A stretch of 64,000 nt of DNA from Salvator merianae (taxonomy: Eukaryota > Chordata > Lepidosauria > Squamata > Teiidae), in contig QVOM02000112.1 in assembly GCA_003586115.2 (NCBI GenBank), positions 44,145,487 to 44,209,486 on the forward strand, read 5' to 3'. This document shows, piece by piece, positions 9,812-22,246 of the stretch. Numbering within the stretch: position 1 is the first letter of the stretch; every line of letters begins with the position of its first letter. A program made the translations under genes and the position numbers. The notes below the pieces were generated by a model. That model had not been told where the DNA came from, did no database searches, and saw only the letters and a program-made list of their open reading frames with translations.

Positions 9812-12610
9812 TGGCTATATTCATTCATTCATTCATTCATTCATTCCCCAAAGGTCTCAAGGTGGGTCATTAAAAATTACTATAAAAAGAGCAAGCAGCT
9901 TGTCCATAGATAAAATAGATCATCTAAAACAATAACAGTGCTGTTCCCTCAGTCAAAGGCCAAAGCAAAGAGTTGTGTCTTCACCAGACATCTAAATATA
10001 TACAATGAGAGTGCCTGACACACTTCAGAGAGGAGGCCCATCACCTGGGGACTATCATCTAGAATGCCCTTCCACACATCCTCATCCATGTAACTACTGA
10101 AGGGGGTAGTATAGCAAAGAGGGCTTCACCAGCAGACCATACTGTAAGGGTAGGTGTATATGGGATGAGGCGTTCTTTTAGATGTTTGGGGCCCAATCAG
10201 TTTAGGGCCTTATAAGTTAATGTAAATACCTTGAACTATGCTCAGTAGTAGATAGAGAGCCAATGCAGTTATTTTAGGACCAGAATGATGTGCATACAGC
10301 CAGTAGCACCAGTTAGCAGTCTATCTGCTGCATTCTGCACCAGCTGCAGCTTCCAAACCAGCACAGGCCCATGTTGAGTACATTACAATAATCCTTCCTG
10401 GAAATTACCAGAGTATGGATTACTGTGGCCAGACTGTTCCTGCCCAGAAAGGACCATAGCTGGCAAATCAGCCATAGTTGGAAGTAGGAGCTCTTGGTCA
10501 CCATTTCCACCTCAGCCTCAAGTGTCAGTGCAGAGTCCAAGAACAGACCCAAATTATGCACCTGTCCCTTCCAGGGCAAAACAATCCCATCAAGAACAGG
10601 ATGTCTCTCATCTTCATGGACACAAGATCCAATAGTACACAGAAGCTCCAGATTGTCTGGATTCAGTTTCAATTTATTGGCCCTCATCTAGTCCCTTACC
10701 ACCTCCAAGCACCTATGAAGCACTCCAACCTCCTCTCCTGTGATAGAGCTTGGTGCCATCTGCATAGTGATGACACTTTACCCCAAAGCTCCTGATGACT
10801 TCTCCCAATAGCTTCATATCGATGTTAATTAGATAAATTCTCGGGGAACCCTATAAGTAATTTCCCAGGGCCTTAAGAAGAAATCTGCCACTCTCTGGCA
10901 TCAATCTTGCAGGTAGGAGTGGAACTATCTCAGTGTGGTGCCTCCAGTTCCCAAACTCCATAGCCTTTCCAGAAGGATGCCATGGTCACTGGTATTGAAA
11001 GCTGCTGAGACATCCAAGAAAACCAATACAGTGATACTTATTTTGCCTTTCTCCCAGAAAAAGTCATCAACCAGGGCAACTAAGGTGATTTCAGTGTCAC
11101 AACTGAGCCTAAAACCGGATTGAAATGGGTCTAGATCATCAGCTTCTTTCAAGCATGTCATGATCCCCTCTGGTACCATGCCCAGGAATAACATAATAGC
11201 CACTAGTGGTAGTTTTTTAGCTCATCAATCTAGGGAGGATCTATTAAGAAGGAAGCATATCACTGCCTCTTTAAGAGCTAGTGGGACCACCCAATCTCTC
11301 AAGGAAGTGTTCAACACACCCTGAACACATCCAGTTACACGTTTAGGGGTAGCTTTTATCTGTCAAAAAGGATAAGGATCCAGAGAGCATGTGGTCAGCT
11401 GGAACACCAGCAATCAACTTGTCTACATCCTTGGGCCTCAATAATTGTAACTGCTCCAAGATAACTAGACCAGACAATTCTCTGGATGCTTCTTTTCCAA
11501 TCTCCTACTGATCTGAGCAACTTTGCCCTCGAAGTGCTCTGTAAATTTGTCACAGCAGATGTTAGTAATCATCCTTGCTTCCTCAGGCTAGATCTTAAAA
11601 GGCCATTTACTATTCAGCAGAGCTCTGCTGGATGGCTACTTGATGATGCAATTGTAATGGAGAAATAAGTTATCTTTGTTGCTGCCACTGCCATACGTTA
11701 GGCATGATAATGTGCTCTAATCCTTCTTCTTTCAGACATATATCAGGATTTACACTACCTAGCAGCTCTAGCCATTGACTCTCCTGCTTCATCACCCATA
11801 GCTCCATGGAATACCAAGGTACTTTATGGGTTGCATAGCTGCATCAAGGGTTCTTGGAAGCAACTGCATTGAAGACTCTGCTAACTTTGTGATTCCACAA
11901 CAAGACCAGAGCCTTGGGAGAAGCTCCATCCATGTCAACTGGAAACCTCCCAGAGTATGCAGGAATTGCTCAGATTCCATAAGTCTCCAAGGGTGAACTA
12001 TCTCAAATGGCTCTCCTCCCCTGCAGAGGGGAGCTGCCACTGCAAGTCCAAATCTTACTACCAGGTAGCAAGTGATCCATTCGCCAGCCCTCCTATCAAT
12101 GGATCTTCACCAATCCACTCTGTGGTGAAGACCATATCAAATATGTGTCCTGCTGTATGTGTTGAACCAATAACACACCGAGACAGGCCCATGGTTACCA
12201 TGGAAGCCATGATGAAGAGCTGAGCTGGTCCACTGAACATTGCCTCAGCATGGATGCTGAAATCCTCCAACACCACCATAGCAGGTACTTCCAACACCAC
12301 ATCTGAGACTAACTCAGCCAGCTCAGCCAGGGAGGCTGTGGGCAGTGGGGTGGACAGTACACCAGCAGCATCCCTGTCCTGTCTCTTTGTCTCTCTATTT
12401 TCTTCAGCTACTAGTATCACAGTTTCTGTAGCTTGTGAGAAGGCTACACTCCTTGATGTATCAAAGAGTACCCTTTTGTGAACATCTGAAACTCCTACCC
12501 TTAATCTCTAGCCAGTCTTTCTTCTCTTCTAGTCACTGAAAAATGATAGCTTGTTTTTAGAGACTCTGCCAACACCAACAGCCATTCTAATAGTCAATCT
12601 ACTTTCTGTT
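9812..12610 (-). mobile_element. L2-clade LINE, long decayed copy
   Basis: Read on minus, the element runs from about 12610 to a 3' tail of (GAAT)n at 9820-9846. Decayed endonuclease lies at about 12450-12060 ('TASLAELAELVSDV', 'EDFSIHAEA', 'THTAGHIFDMVF', where the family has GDFNVHAEA and THTAGHTLDLVF). Reverse transcriptase follows at 11200-10930 ('LDPFQSGFR', 'LVFLDVSAAFNTSDHGILL') and 10770-10310 ('RANKLKLNPDN', 'ISRKDYCNVL'). The last part encodes 'VQNAADRLLTGA' and 'TYKALN'. The catalytic YADD box reads YADG at 10755-10766, and many stops and frameshifts occur. It is nearly full-length for ORF2 but dead. The 5' limit is approximate. Confidence 0.88.
9820..9846 (-). repeat. (ATTC)n microsatellite, the L2 tail
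   Basis: Perfect ATTC repeats on plus. On the minus strand they form the GAAT-type terminal repeat of the L2 copy, so they mark its 3' end. Confidence 0.85.
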
Positions 12611-13120
12611 TCATTTCCTCCCCTCGCTTTACACTTCTCTTCTGAAAGCAAAGAGGCTCTTTATTTTGACCAATAGAAGGAGGTTAAATATCCTGCATTT
12701 CATCCTTTGGCATGACATTTTGACAGGTCAACATTATGAGTAAGATAAAATTGAAGTGTCAAAAGTAATAATGGTTCTTGGTGAACGTTATTGTCCAAAG
12801 ATGGTTCCTTGATAAATCTGACCAAATCTGAAAAAGCTATTTGATATTGCAGTACTCCCATCTTCATTCTTCCACAAGGGGACAGGTCTTTGATAATGCA
12901 ATTTAGTGCCAACCTTGTCCTCAACTGTCACCACACAACAGTGTACTCTGCTCACAACTCTCCATCACTATGTTTAAGACTCACAGTGATTTTTATCAAT
13001 ATCACTTATTAATTTGGGAAAGTATAGTCAGGATATAGACAATATAGAGCTAGTTCTGCAGTCTTTACATTATCTTAATGGTACACGGTCAGCACAGCTT
13101 GGGAATCTACCTTGCAACCA
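12611..13120. other. non-coding stretch, nothing recognised
   Basis: Lies between the L2 5' limit and the next CR1 copy. No domain or repeat seen. Confidence 0.4.
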
Positions 13121-13124
13121 GGTA

Positions 13125-13702
13125 CTTTGGAGTTAGAGGGGCTCGAATACCTTCCTTATGAAATCTGGCTGCAACGTCTTGGCCTCTTCAGCCTTGAAAA
13201 ATGGCATTTAAGAGGAGACCTGATTGAAGTATATAAAATCATGCACAGTATGGATAAGGTAGATAGAGAGAAATTCTTTTCTCTATCAGACAACACTAGG
13301 ACCAGAGGGCACTCTATGACGCTGATGGGTAGGACAGTTATGACCAACAAGGGGAAGTATTTTTTTTTTCACCCAGAGGGTCATTGGTCTATGGAATTTA
13401 TTACTGGAAGAGGTGGGGACAGCAATCAGCCTGGATAGCTTTAAGAAAGGATTGCACAGATTCATGGAGGTCAGTTGTATCAATGTCTACTAGAATGGAT
13501 GCCTAGGTACTGCCTCCAGGTTGGAAAGACAGGCAGCATGTGTTTGTAAAACCATTTCCGGGGAGTCAAGAGCAGGTGAAGGTTTTGCCTTTTATTCTGC
13601 TTGAGAATGCCCAGAAGTAATTGGTGGGCCACTGTGTGAAACAGAATGCTAGACTAGATGGGCTGTGGCCTGATCCAGCAAGGCTCCTCTTATGTTCTTA
13701 TG
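13125..13702 (+). mobile_element. CR1-type LINE, 5'-truncated copy with ORF2 C-terminus
   Basis: A plus frame (13112-13438) encodes 'LGLFSLEKWHLRGDLIEVYK', then 'DREKFFSLSDN' and 'VMTNKGKYFF', which is the standard order of the CR1 ORF2 C-terminal region. A frameshift in the T-run at about 13361-13370 separates this from the final 'WSMEFIT' and 'ISLDSFKKGL' part. The 3' UTR ends 'ctcctcttatgttcttatg' at 13702. It is one of the better preserved CR1 copies here but is still broken. Confidence 0.87.
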
Positions 13703-13774
13703 CTTGCCCCTAGTTTGTTTAATAATGAGAAGCTATTATTAAACACTCCTATTTACCCTGGACTTTGGCTAGGC

Positions 13775-13916
13775 TAAAGAAACAGTTTCCCCTCCCCACT
13801 TCCAGTCACTGTTATTATTTTTAGTATGTTAATTTTACATTTTGTTTCTATTGCCTTAACCCACCCTGAGACCTTCAGGTATAAGGTGGGACAAAAATGC
13901 AAATAAATAAATAAGG
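13775..13916 (+). mobile_element. L2-like LINE 3' tail
   Basis: The phrase 'aacccaccctgagaccttca', then 'ggtataaggtgggacaaa', and a final (AAAT)n run at 13900-13913 is the usual closing sequence of L2 3' UTRs in reptiles. No coding part remains. Confidence 0.65.
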
Positions 13917-14775
13917 TGGCAACTTTATTCCTTGAGCTCTGGGTGAACCATAAACCCAGTAAAACTTACTTTTGTTGTCTGTTCCATTTTCTAGGTTATT
14001 TAGGGATAGAACGGAATAATTATAAATGTCTGGGAATATATGATAAATGTTTATTCTAACTGAAGATACTTACATAAGACTGTTTGAGAGTCCCAAATGG
14101 TTCACCATTTGATTAACTCAGCCACTATTATACAGTGCTATATTTCCTAAGAAAGAGCAGTACATTAAAGAATGGCAAATGTATTATCATTCCCTACCCT
14201 TTCTTCAGGGCCTTATGCGCTTTAAAACTCTCAGTTAAAAATCCCATACAAATAACAAGAGAGTATTCTGAGCATATACAGACTACTAGAACCCCCAGTA
14301 TCATATTAGCATATACATTTGTGAACTTGCATAGTTTCATATTCATATTCACTTCAATTACTTTTAGCTTACGATCATGGAACTTGTGCTGTTCTTTTGT
14401 TTTGAAATATATATACAAATTTTCCACAGGCATTACAGACAAACATATGCATATTTGAGTTAAAATTTATTGCTTATTTACATTATAGTGCTTTAGTCTC
14501 ACAGTGATTTAAACTATAATTAGGCATTAAAAATTATTTAAAAAAATGTTCACATTCTGGTTGTTATTACCACCTCTTTTTACGATTCCATGCTTTCATA
14601 TTATGTATTATCTAAATGTCAAGAGTGACATATATTATTTCAACAAACAATTAGGCTAATACAAAAAACAGTGATCAAGAATATCAAGTCTGTTTTCAGA
14701 TTTGAATCATGTGACATAAACTGTTATACAGTATTTTATTCATAGGATGATACAGCATATGTGAATTCATATACA
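13917..14775. other. AT-rich stretch, nothing recognised
   Basis: Two open frames overlap head to head (14135-14458 plus, 14194-14442 minus) with low-complexity, lysine- or isoleucine-rich translations. No motif supports either as a gene. Confidence 0.45.
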
Positions 14776-15298
14776 GGCGGTTCTGCACTTACCTCTATTA
14801 AGTATGCCCTGCACTTACCTCTATTAAGTATGCCCTTCAGAGCCTAATTGGTCTGCATGTTAATGCACATCAGAGAGGCCCTGCCCACTGCTGGTATGCT
14901 TTGTCCATAGAGGACAGAGCATAATCCAGACCAGGAAGGCCCTGATCTGGATTACCAGTATGACTATTAGTGTACCAGAGCAGCCCAGTCCAGATAACAG
15001 TTGTGCAGAAGATATGCCTCCATTTTCTGGATTAGCAGGAGACCCATTTCAGTGGCATACCAAAGCACACTGCCTTCCCTAAGGGTTCTGAAACTAGGAA
15101 CTTTCATTCTTAGCCCTTCAGAGCCCTTGGAGACCAACCCTGAGTGAGCTTTGGAGACAGTGAGGGGGCTGGTTTGGAACAGCATCATTGTGCAGACAGT
15201 GCTGTTCTAGACCACATCGTGCCATGATCTGGATCAGTGGGTCTCGTTGGTCTAGACCCACTGGTTTGGATCGTGGTAGAGCCAGTGCAAAAAGGCCC
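14776..15298. mobile_element. GGGCC-ended DNA element, unclassified
   Basis: The left end 'ggcggttctgcactta' and the right end 'agtgcaaaaaggccc' form inverted termini of the type 'gggcctttctgcact' seen at 7159 and 40143. A 26-bp sequence (14785-14810) is exactly repeated at 14811-14836 just inside the left end. No coding capacity and no clear target duplication. The internal 'ggtctagacccactgg' style resembles the copies near 40.3 and 61.3 kb. Confidence 0.55.
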
Positions 15299-15700
15299 AA
15301 TAAAGTCCCATTGGAAGTTACGCAAAGTTTCCAATCTAAGTGCCAAATTTCCCCCTCTGAGCAATCAGACGACTATGATAGTAATGACATATAAAGTTTA
15401 AAACAGTATTATAACAAAAGAAAGGTGTTTTTTCAGAACCCACTGGAGACTTTTTTTAATAGATTTGCCTGCATTAAGCCATCGTAGCACCAGCCTCACT
15501 GTATAAAAAAGCAAAGGCCATACATCAAACATCTCCTAATCTTGCCTAATTTGGTGGATGTGCTATTAAGAATACTAATGGCTAGAATTATTGTCTTGGA
15601 CTTGTTCACACAATATAAAAAAACAAACAAACATGGCTTCAAAGCATCTTGGAAGTGGTAGTATGTAGCACTAGTGTTCTCATCCCATCTCTAGTCCACC
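15299..15700. other. non-coding stretch, nothing recognised
   Basis: No gene or named family. Confidence 0.45.
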
Positions 15701-16085
15701 TTGAATATGCTTTGGCAGTGCTTTTTCTGTCATTTAATGTGCATTAGGGAAGGAATGAGCACATGTATGTGTGACAGCATCACCTCTGAACTATCTCAGA
15801 GGTCCTTTTTTACTGGATTTGAATGCATACTTCCTTTACTTGCAGTTATTAGATACACAGCTGAAATAGCCTCCCAGCAGAGGTAATGCTATATGGGGCT
15901 TTATGCTTAGTTAAAACATATCTTTTTGACCCAGTCCTTTTGTGTTTAGTTCTCTCTAAATGTTGTCCACTTGGAAGGGGAGGGTTGTATTGTAATTCTG
16001 TAAGTACTGTAATCATGTTTTGTATTTGATGCTTTTACTGAGTGTTGTGAACTTAGTTTTGGGTGAAGGATGCAATAAATTCTTG
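15701..16085 (+). mobile_element. possible L2-like LINE 3' end remnant
   Basis: Plus translation near 15855-15940 gives 'ADIASQQ'-like then 'LKHIFLTQSF', comparable with the 'FkraLKtyLF' stretch near L2 C-termini, followed by a T/G-rich UTR-like part and 'gcaataaattct'. The match is weak and no terminal repeat is present. Confidence 0.3.
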
Positions 16086-16894
16086 GAAATAAGTAATTCC
16101 TGGTCCTTCTAACAACTTGAATTTTACATGTGGACTGGTGTGAAGAAGGGAACCTGTTAAGCAAACAGATTAATGCTGCTACATCAAAATTTGTAAAAAT
16201 AGGAAATATTCTGTGATAAATCCTTAAGCATTGCAGTTTTCAAACAACTGTAGCAGTCATTTTCCTGAATGATTCCCAAAAAGCATTTAGGAACTTAAGT
16301 ATATATGTTTCCTAAGCTATTTTAGTTTAGATGACTTTTAGTAATGAATTAATAATGAAATCATAGGTATGATTAATATCAGATGGTGCTAGATCCTAAA
16401 ATGAGCATCTAGTAGACATTATCGGAATCCAGATGGTGGGAAATTGGCATTTTCAAATGTTGTTCCTTTATGACAAGTAAGGCTTTATAGTTATTATATC
16501 CCAAGATGGAGGCTAAATGCTGAAAAAGAACCATGACATTTTATCTTACCATAGCAAAGGGGCTTTTAAAATACAACTGCCCTGAATAGCGCAATACATT
16601 TGACATTCATGGTCACTCATTTCAGTGCAATGCCTCAGCTCAGTCTTATTTTCATTCTAATAGTTTAATTCAAAGAGAAGATTCAATTGATGTCTTTGTC
16701 GGAAGGTACTACTGAACAGGTAACAAAAGGCAGAATGATATATACAGTTTAAAAAGGGTAAATCTGCACTGGCTGGTATACTGGGCCTCCCTTAGAAGTA
16801 ATCAGCATACAGAAGGGATGGGAGGTGAAAAAATCCATGCTTGCTTCACCATCATGTAGCAACCTATATCTGAATGGTACAGTTTGGATTCCCT
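16086..16894. other. AT-rich stretch, nothing recognised
   Basis: No gene or named repeat. The run into the next CR1 copy has no identifiable boundary. Confidence 0.45.
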
Positions 16895-17527
16895 GGTGAA
16901 AAGGGGGATAGAGCTCTTGGTTGCCACACCTCAGAAAGGATATTGTGGAATTGGAAAAGCAGCAGAATGATCCAGGGGCTGGAAAAAAACTTTTTTTTAT
17001 GAAATCAGGCTGCAATGCCTAGACCTCTTCAGCCTCAAAAGAAAGCATTTAAGAGGAGATCTGATTGAAGTATGTAAAATCATGCATTCTGCGCAAATAT
17101 GGATAAAGAAAAATTATTTTCTCTAACACACAATGCTAGAATCTGGAGGCACTCTATGAACCTGATAGGCAGGAGAGTTAGGTCTCTCCTTTTTCACCCA
17201 GAAGGTCATCTGTCTATGGAATTTACTGCCAGAAGAGGTGGTGTCAGCAGACAGCCTGGATAGCTTTAAGAAAGGGTTAGACAAATTTATGAAGGACAGA
17301 TGCATCAATGGCTACTAGAATTGATTCCTAGATACTGCCTCTAGTTTGGAGAGCCAGGTAGGATTCCTCTAAAGGCCATTTGCAGGGAGTTGAGAACAGG
17401 TGAACGTTTTGCCTTTGTATTCTGCTTGAGAATTCCCAAAAACAATTGTTGCGCCACTGTGTGAGACAGGATGCTGGGCTAGATGGGCTGTTGCCTGATC
17501 AAGCAGAGATCATCTTGTGTTCTTATG
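16895..17527 (+). mobile_element. CR1-type LINE, 5'-truncated copy
   Basis: It begins in the stretch 'gccacacctcagaaaggata', which lies shortly upstream of the ORF2 C-terminal region in this family. It then runs through the '...LFSLKRKHLRGDLIEVCK' segment and the 'MEFTARRGG' stretch, where the normal 'WNLLPEEVV' frame is shifted. It ends with 'gctgggctagatgggctgtt' and 'tcttgtgttcttatg' at 17527. Small deletions are visible compared with the copy at 13.1 kb. Confidence 0.83.
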
Positions 17528-18234
17528 TAACTTTAATAAGTGAACAGAAGAAGGAATTTCAGCAGGACCTGCCTGTATGGTAAGGTGTTTCTACTATATT
17601 TCCTCTTCTGGTTGGGTATAAACAGTGTTGAACCCAATTCTCCTTTCTACCTGGCCAATCTAGCTATAAACTGTGTCTCTACAGTATTATGCAGTAAAGA
17701 CACCTTAGTCAGACCATCATGGTAGCAGGCCTCAAGTGAAAGCAATGGAAACTGGCCTCATTTAAGGTGTCTTTTCTGTGTTATAGGGATAAGGCCATAG
17801 TGTGATTGGACTAACGTTATTTGCAGTATCATTGCTGTATCTCAAAAAGGATGATGCCATGATGCAAAGACAGAGTATAAACAAATGCTTCTCTTCCTGT
17901 CACAAATTGCTAGAACACAGACTCATCCGGTGATGATGGATGTCAGAAGTTTTATCACAAAAGAAAACATTACCTCCCCTACTGCATCCTTAAAACTATG
18001 TAATCTGCTACCACATGATCTAGCAGAGAGTAACAATTTGGGAGGTAAGAAATGCATGCAGGTAGGGCTATTCATGGCTACCACTAAAAAAAAATGAACA
18101 CTTTTCCTTAATTACCAAAGACATTTGATTTACTTTCTAAAGAAGCCCAACATATTTAAGGAATTTCTTCTTTGCTGGGTCTTTTTAAAGTTATTCAGAA
18201 AACGAAAATGGAACCCCACTGATGACCCATTAGG
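17528..18234. other. non-coding stretch, nothing recognised
   Basis: No gene or repeat that I can name. Confidence 0.45.
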
Positions 18235-18350
18235 TGGAGAGAGTGTTATTGAGTTTGTATTCTACATGAGAACCTTACGCAGGCATTTGGTTGATCACAG
18301 TGAGAATAAGATTCTAGGCTAGATGGGCTATTGATCTAGTCCACAGGGAT
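18235..18350 (+). mobile_element. short CR1-type LINE 3' fragment, second subfamily
   Basis: The phrase 'atttggttgatcacagtgag' followed by 'ttctaggctagatgggctat' and 'tctagtccacagggatct' matches CR1 3' UTRs but differs from the main subfamily in the window. It lacks the terminal octamer. Confidence 0.6.
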
Positions 18351-18579
18351 CTGATACTTGGATGATGTCAAAATAGCATTTTTTTTTTTCAATTTACCCC
18401 AAAGAATTGCAGTGTTAAGTGAAAATTTTCTGGCATTTGAAAGACAAATCATCATCATTATCAGAAAATAATATTTCTATGTGTGCAAATCCAGATGTTT
18501 GTCTTCTGAAAGAAATTCATTATCTATTAAAAAAAATTAAAAAGCATTGTCAAAGTCAGATGAGAATGCAGATGAACAT

Positions 18580-19874
18580 TAAAGTGTGTGTGTACATGAA
18601 ATGAATTTTGATTCAAATTCTTACTCAAAACAAAACATGAAGTCATTCAAAACATTGAGTGTTTTACTGGAATACCTGTCCATTTTGCAAAACACTTGGA
18701 CCATTTCAAATTCATTTCAAGTGTTTTGTCCACAGGGAATAATATGGTGCGTGGTAGGGAATGACATTGAATGGTTTGGTTATTTCTTTTTTTCCCTTTT
18801 ATTTTTAAGTTTTTTTAAAAGATCCCCATTGTTTGACATGGGGAAAAAGAAAACCTATATATGTCTCTCTGTGTGTGTGTGTATAAATAAACATTAAAAC
18901 TCACCCAAGCAACCAAATCATTAATGTCTTTGGGAATAAGCTAAAAGCATGTCCTTTGCACACTCATCCTATTTTGGATATCATAGCTTGAGAAAAAAGT
19001 TGATACTGTTGCCTACCTAACCAGTCTGTTCATAAGTAGGGCCTTCAAAATGCAGTGGGTGGATTGGGAGAACATGCATCCTACCTACAACCAAACTCAC
19101 AAAACCTTTAGACATTAGCTTGATTTTAACTGATTATAATAACAACATACAAAAAAAGTGTTAAAAAGCAAAAAAGTGTCTGTCTAACTGCTTTCCAGTC
19201 TGAGCACAAAGTTTGAGCACCTCCACTGCCACCACTACCAGGCACTATCTTCCAAAAAAAAGAAAGAAAGAAAAAGAAAAGTTTACATCCAGCGGAAAAA
19301 AAAGAAGCTTTACTGCATCTAGAAAAAAAGCTTTACTAATTCTTTGTTCAAATTAGGTCTCTCAAAATGGGGTGAGTGAAAGAGAAGGCAGCCTCTAACT
19401 TTCCAGTTAATCCCCCAAACATTTGGACATTTGGATGAATCTTAGTGTCTCTAAAATGCTAATATTAAAAAGCATTAAAATTCACTAAACATTCAATTGT
19501 TTTGTCATGGGGGGGGTAGACGGAACTCACAAAGGAAGTTTTAATCCACAAACAAGACCAGATTAATAGGCCAATTTATCAACTACTATGTAGATGCTGG
19601 GCTATCAAAACTGGGTAGGTGGACCGCAACTAACCAATAACACCAAGCAAAAAGCTAACTGAAACAATCAGTGGAAAAGAAAGCCACAGAAAGAGCAGCT
19701 TTTCAGAACATTAAAATGGTTTCAATGGATCAAAGCCCAGCCAGTTTTCTGCCACTGCCAAATCTGAAACAAGTTCCAGTTTAGAGTTCAGGTGTTTGTT
19801 TCAAATTCAAAGCAATAGAAATACCCTCTTTTTAGCTTCAAATTGTTTGAATCAAAACAATTTGCACATCTCTA
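18580..19874. mobile_element. 1.3-kb non-autonomous hAT element
   Basis: The right end 'tttgcacatctcta' (to 19874) is a clear TAGAGATGTGC-family terminus. The left end, placed at 18580 with 'taaagtgtgtg', is a weaker match. The flanks ATGAACAT (18572-18579) and CTGAACAG (19875-19882) agree at 6 of 8 positions, as expected for an aged hAT duplication. The interior has three degenerate units starting near 19046, 19364 and 19603 that share 'tcaaaatg..gtgggtgga'. No transposase reading frame. The left boundary is inferred. Confidence 0.6.
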
Positions 19875-19882
19875 CTGAACAG

Positions 19883-21680
19883 TGGAAGTAAAAGAGCACA
19901 TCCCTCGTTAATTTCTGAACAGATTCAGAATGAGTTCCATTCTTTGGATGCTGCACATGATGGAAAATGAGAGTCACGGCTGTGTAAAAGTTAGTGTGTA
20001 GGAGTTCATGGCTTTAAATTCCGACTACACTATGGGATTTCATTGGATGAGCCCCTGCTTCTGTCTATCTTTTCTCAAAAGATTACAACTGAAAAGATGC
20101 CAGGGTAAAATGAACTATTCAGTAGACAGGTAAAATACAAATGTGTGTGTGTGTGGGGGGAATGGGTATACATAGCTTTCAAATATGATGGCCTATTTAC
20201 TAATTCCTGAATTCTGCTATTACCATATTTGATCTATTTTTTTTCCCTTCTCAGATTGCACAACCACTGCTTCCAGCTGGTCTTGGATTTTCTTGATTTT
20301 CTCAGTTCTAGTTTTTCAGTAGAACATTCCTAATTCCCACTGACTCCTTTCTCAACAGTTTTGGCCCATCTCTAGAGGATGAAAAGACTGCAAATTGCAA
20401 CAGCCTCCACAATAGGTCTATTAAAAAATCAGGAGCCCAGATTTAAAACAACAACAACAAAACAACGTAATTCTTTCCTGTCTTTAGTTGCAAGTCTTCC
20501 CTGAATGGCAAAACACATTTCCTGAATCCTCTCTGCAACTACTAAGGACATAGGAACTGTATCTTCCTTTCCATATAGCAACAGTATAGGGTTTGTTTGT
20601 TTTTTGTTGTTGTTTTTAATAATATGACACTTACCTGACTACAAACTGTGAAAGAACTCAGTGTTTCTTAATCTTTCAGTAAGTGACACAGTATCAGGCA
20701 AATGTTGTTTTGCCTTGCAAGACACGGCCTTAAGATTTCTTATTCTGTAACAAGCAAAACTTCATGACAAAAGTGTACTATTTGAATGTACAGAACCATT
20801 TCTGTAGACGATAATGCAAACAGGTTCATGAAGCATGTCCATCTGAACTTAAAATCCTAACCTCACTTTCCTAGAAGCAAGGTCCACTAAAAAACAATGC
20901 GATTTCCTGTTAAGTTGATACAGCTAGCAGCTGCAGAATACTTTCTTTTCTTGTTACCATCCTCAAGAAGAAGCAATTCCTTGTTTTCAGTTTCAAGTTC
21001 CCCCTCTTCTTAAAGTTCTTAAAATGTTACCTTTTAAGGTCAAGCACAGAGCAGTCATACAAACATTTCTGAAGACAAGGCAAACTGACCCAAATACTAT
21101 CTTTCAGTAATGCACTGCTAAAATGTTAACTCTTCTCAGCATTTGTCATATTTATCTACAGTTTTTGCTACGTTGCTTACCAGATGAATCACCAGACATG
21201 TCAAACACTGCCGTGCCTTGCCACTTCCATGAGAAAGCCTTTTATAATAATAATTCCCAGTTGGGTCTTCTTTGACACAGTGAAGATTATGCCTGCATAT
21301 ATATTCTGTGCATTTTTCCAGAGACTGAAAACAGCACAATCCTTTTAGCTGTCTACAGAAATGTAGCTTTAGATTCACTGGTGCTGCTGTGAACAGTAAG
21401 GGACTCTAAAGTAGTATGCTGTGAGAATAACAGTGACACAGACACTCCCCTCTCTGCCAGGGCAATGGTTTCTTCCAACACAGTGTCAATCTACCTGATT
21501 ATGTTCTTTTCTAATCAGTAATCTTTGTTTCCTCTGCAACTGCTGAACCTGCTGCTCATAGTTTTGTAAAGAGACAGTAGCAAGGAAAGTAGCAGTGTTT
21601 TGCAAAAGCAGGAATAAGTGGAGAGAGAAAGAGTAACATCTGAAAGTACTTGGCTTGGCAGGCCTTAATTTAAGCACTCT
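19883..21680. other. non-coding stretch, nothing recognised
   Basis: No repeat family recognised. An 80-codon minus-strand frame at 21136-21378 is cysteine-rich ('CCFQSLEKCTEYICRHNLHC') but has no splice context or domain I recognise. A (GT)n run lies at about 20143-20155. Confidence 0.4.
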
Positions 21681-21818
21681 AAGCCTGCATCCAGATGTCA
21701 CTTAGTTATTCCGCTATATTTGGATATTCCAATACAAAGCAAAGATATGTGAAATATCCATGCTTTATTTCATAATATCCAATAGTGGAATAAGTAAGCA
21801 ATGTCTGGATGCAGCCTT
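21681..21818. mobile_element. 138-bp palindromic miniature element
   Basis: The left part 'aagcctgcatccagatgt' is mirrored by 'tgtctggatgcagcctt' at the right end, and the match continues inward through 'ttattcc(g/a)ctat' and 'ggatatt', making most of the element one imperfect hairpin. No flanking duplication recognised, so the superfamily is open. Confidence 0.65.
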
Positions 21819-22246
21819 GTGTACAAACCTGTGCTTTTGAGAGAATCTACCCTGTTTTTAAAGCTTTTTGAAACTATATCAAATCCTTCAGAATTTTTCC
21901 TCTATCTCAGAGCAGAGTATCTCTGAAACTAGGGCCCCCAAGAGTTGTTGCACTACAGTTTTCATAATCACAGGTACCAATGGGAAGGGTTTATGGGAAT
22001 AGTAATCCAACCACATCTGAGGACCCAAAGTTTGGAAACCATTAGCTCAGAGTATTACCTTCAAATATTGTAAAACAAACAAAAAAAAATCATGAACAAT
22101 CAACTCATGAAGTCTATCCCTTTTGTCTTCATCTGTGATGATTTTTCCCCACTATTTTGATTGATGTATATTTTGTCTTGCATTAAATGCTTATAAAAGG
22201 CTTTAACCCCAAGGGTGCTAGAACTTACAACTAAGTTGAAAGATAC

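Noticed and set aside
13112..13438. 108-codon frame as a host gene
   Set aside because: The sequence is the CR1 ORF2 C-terminus.
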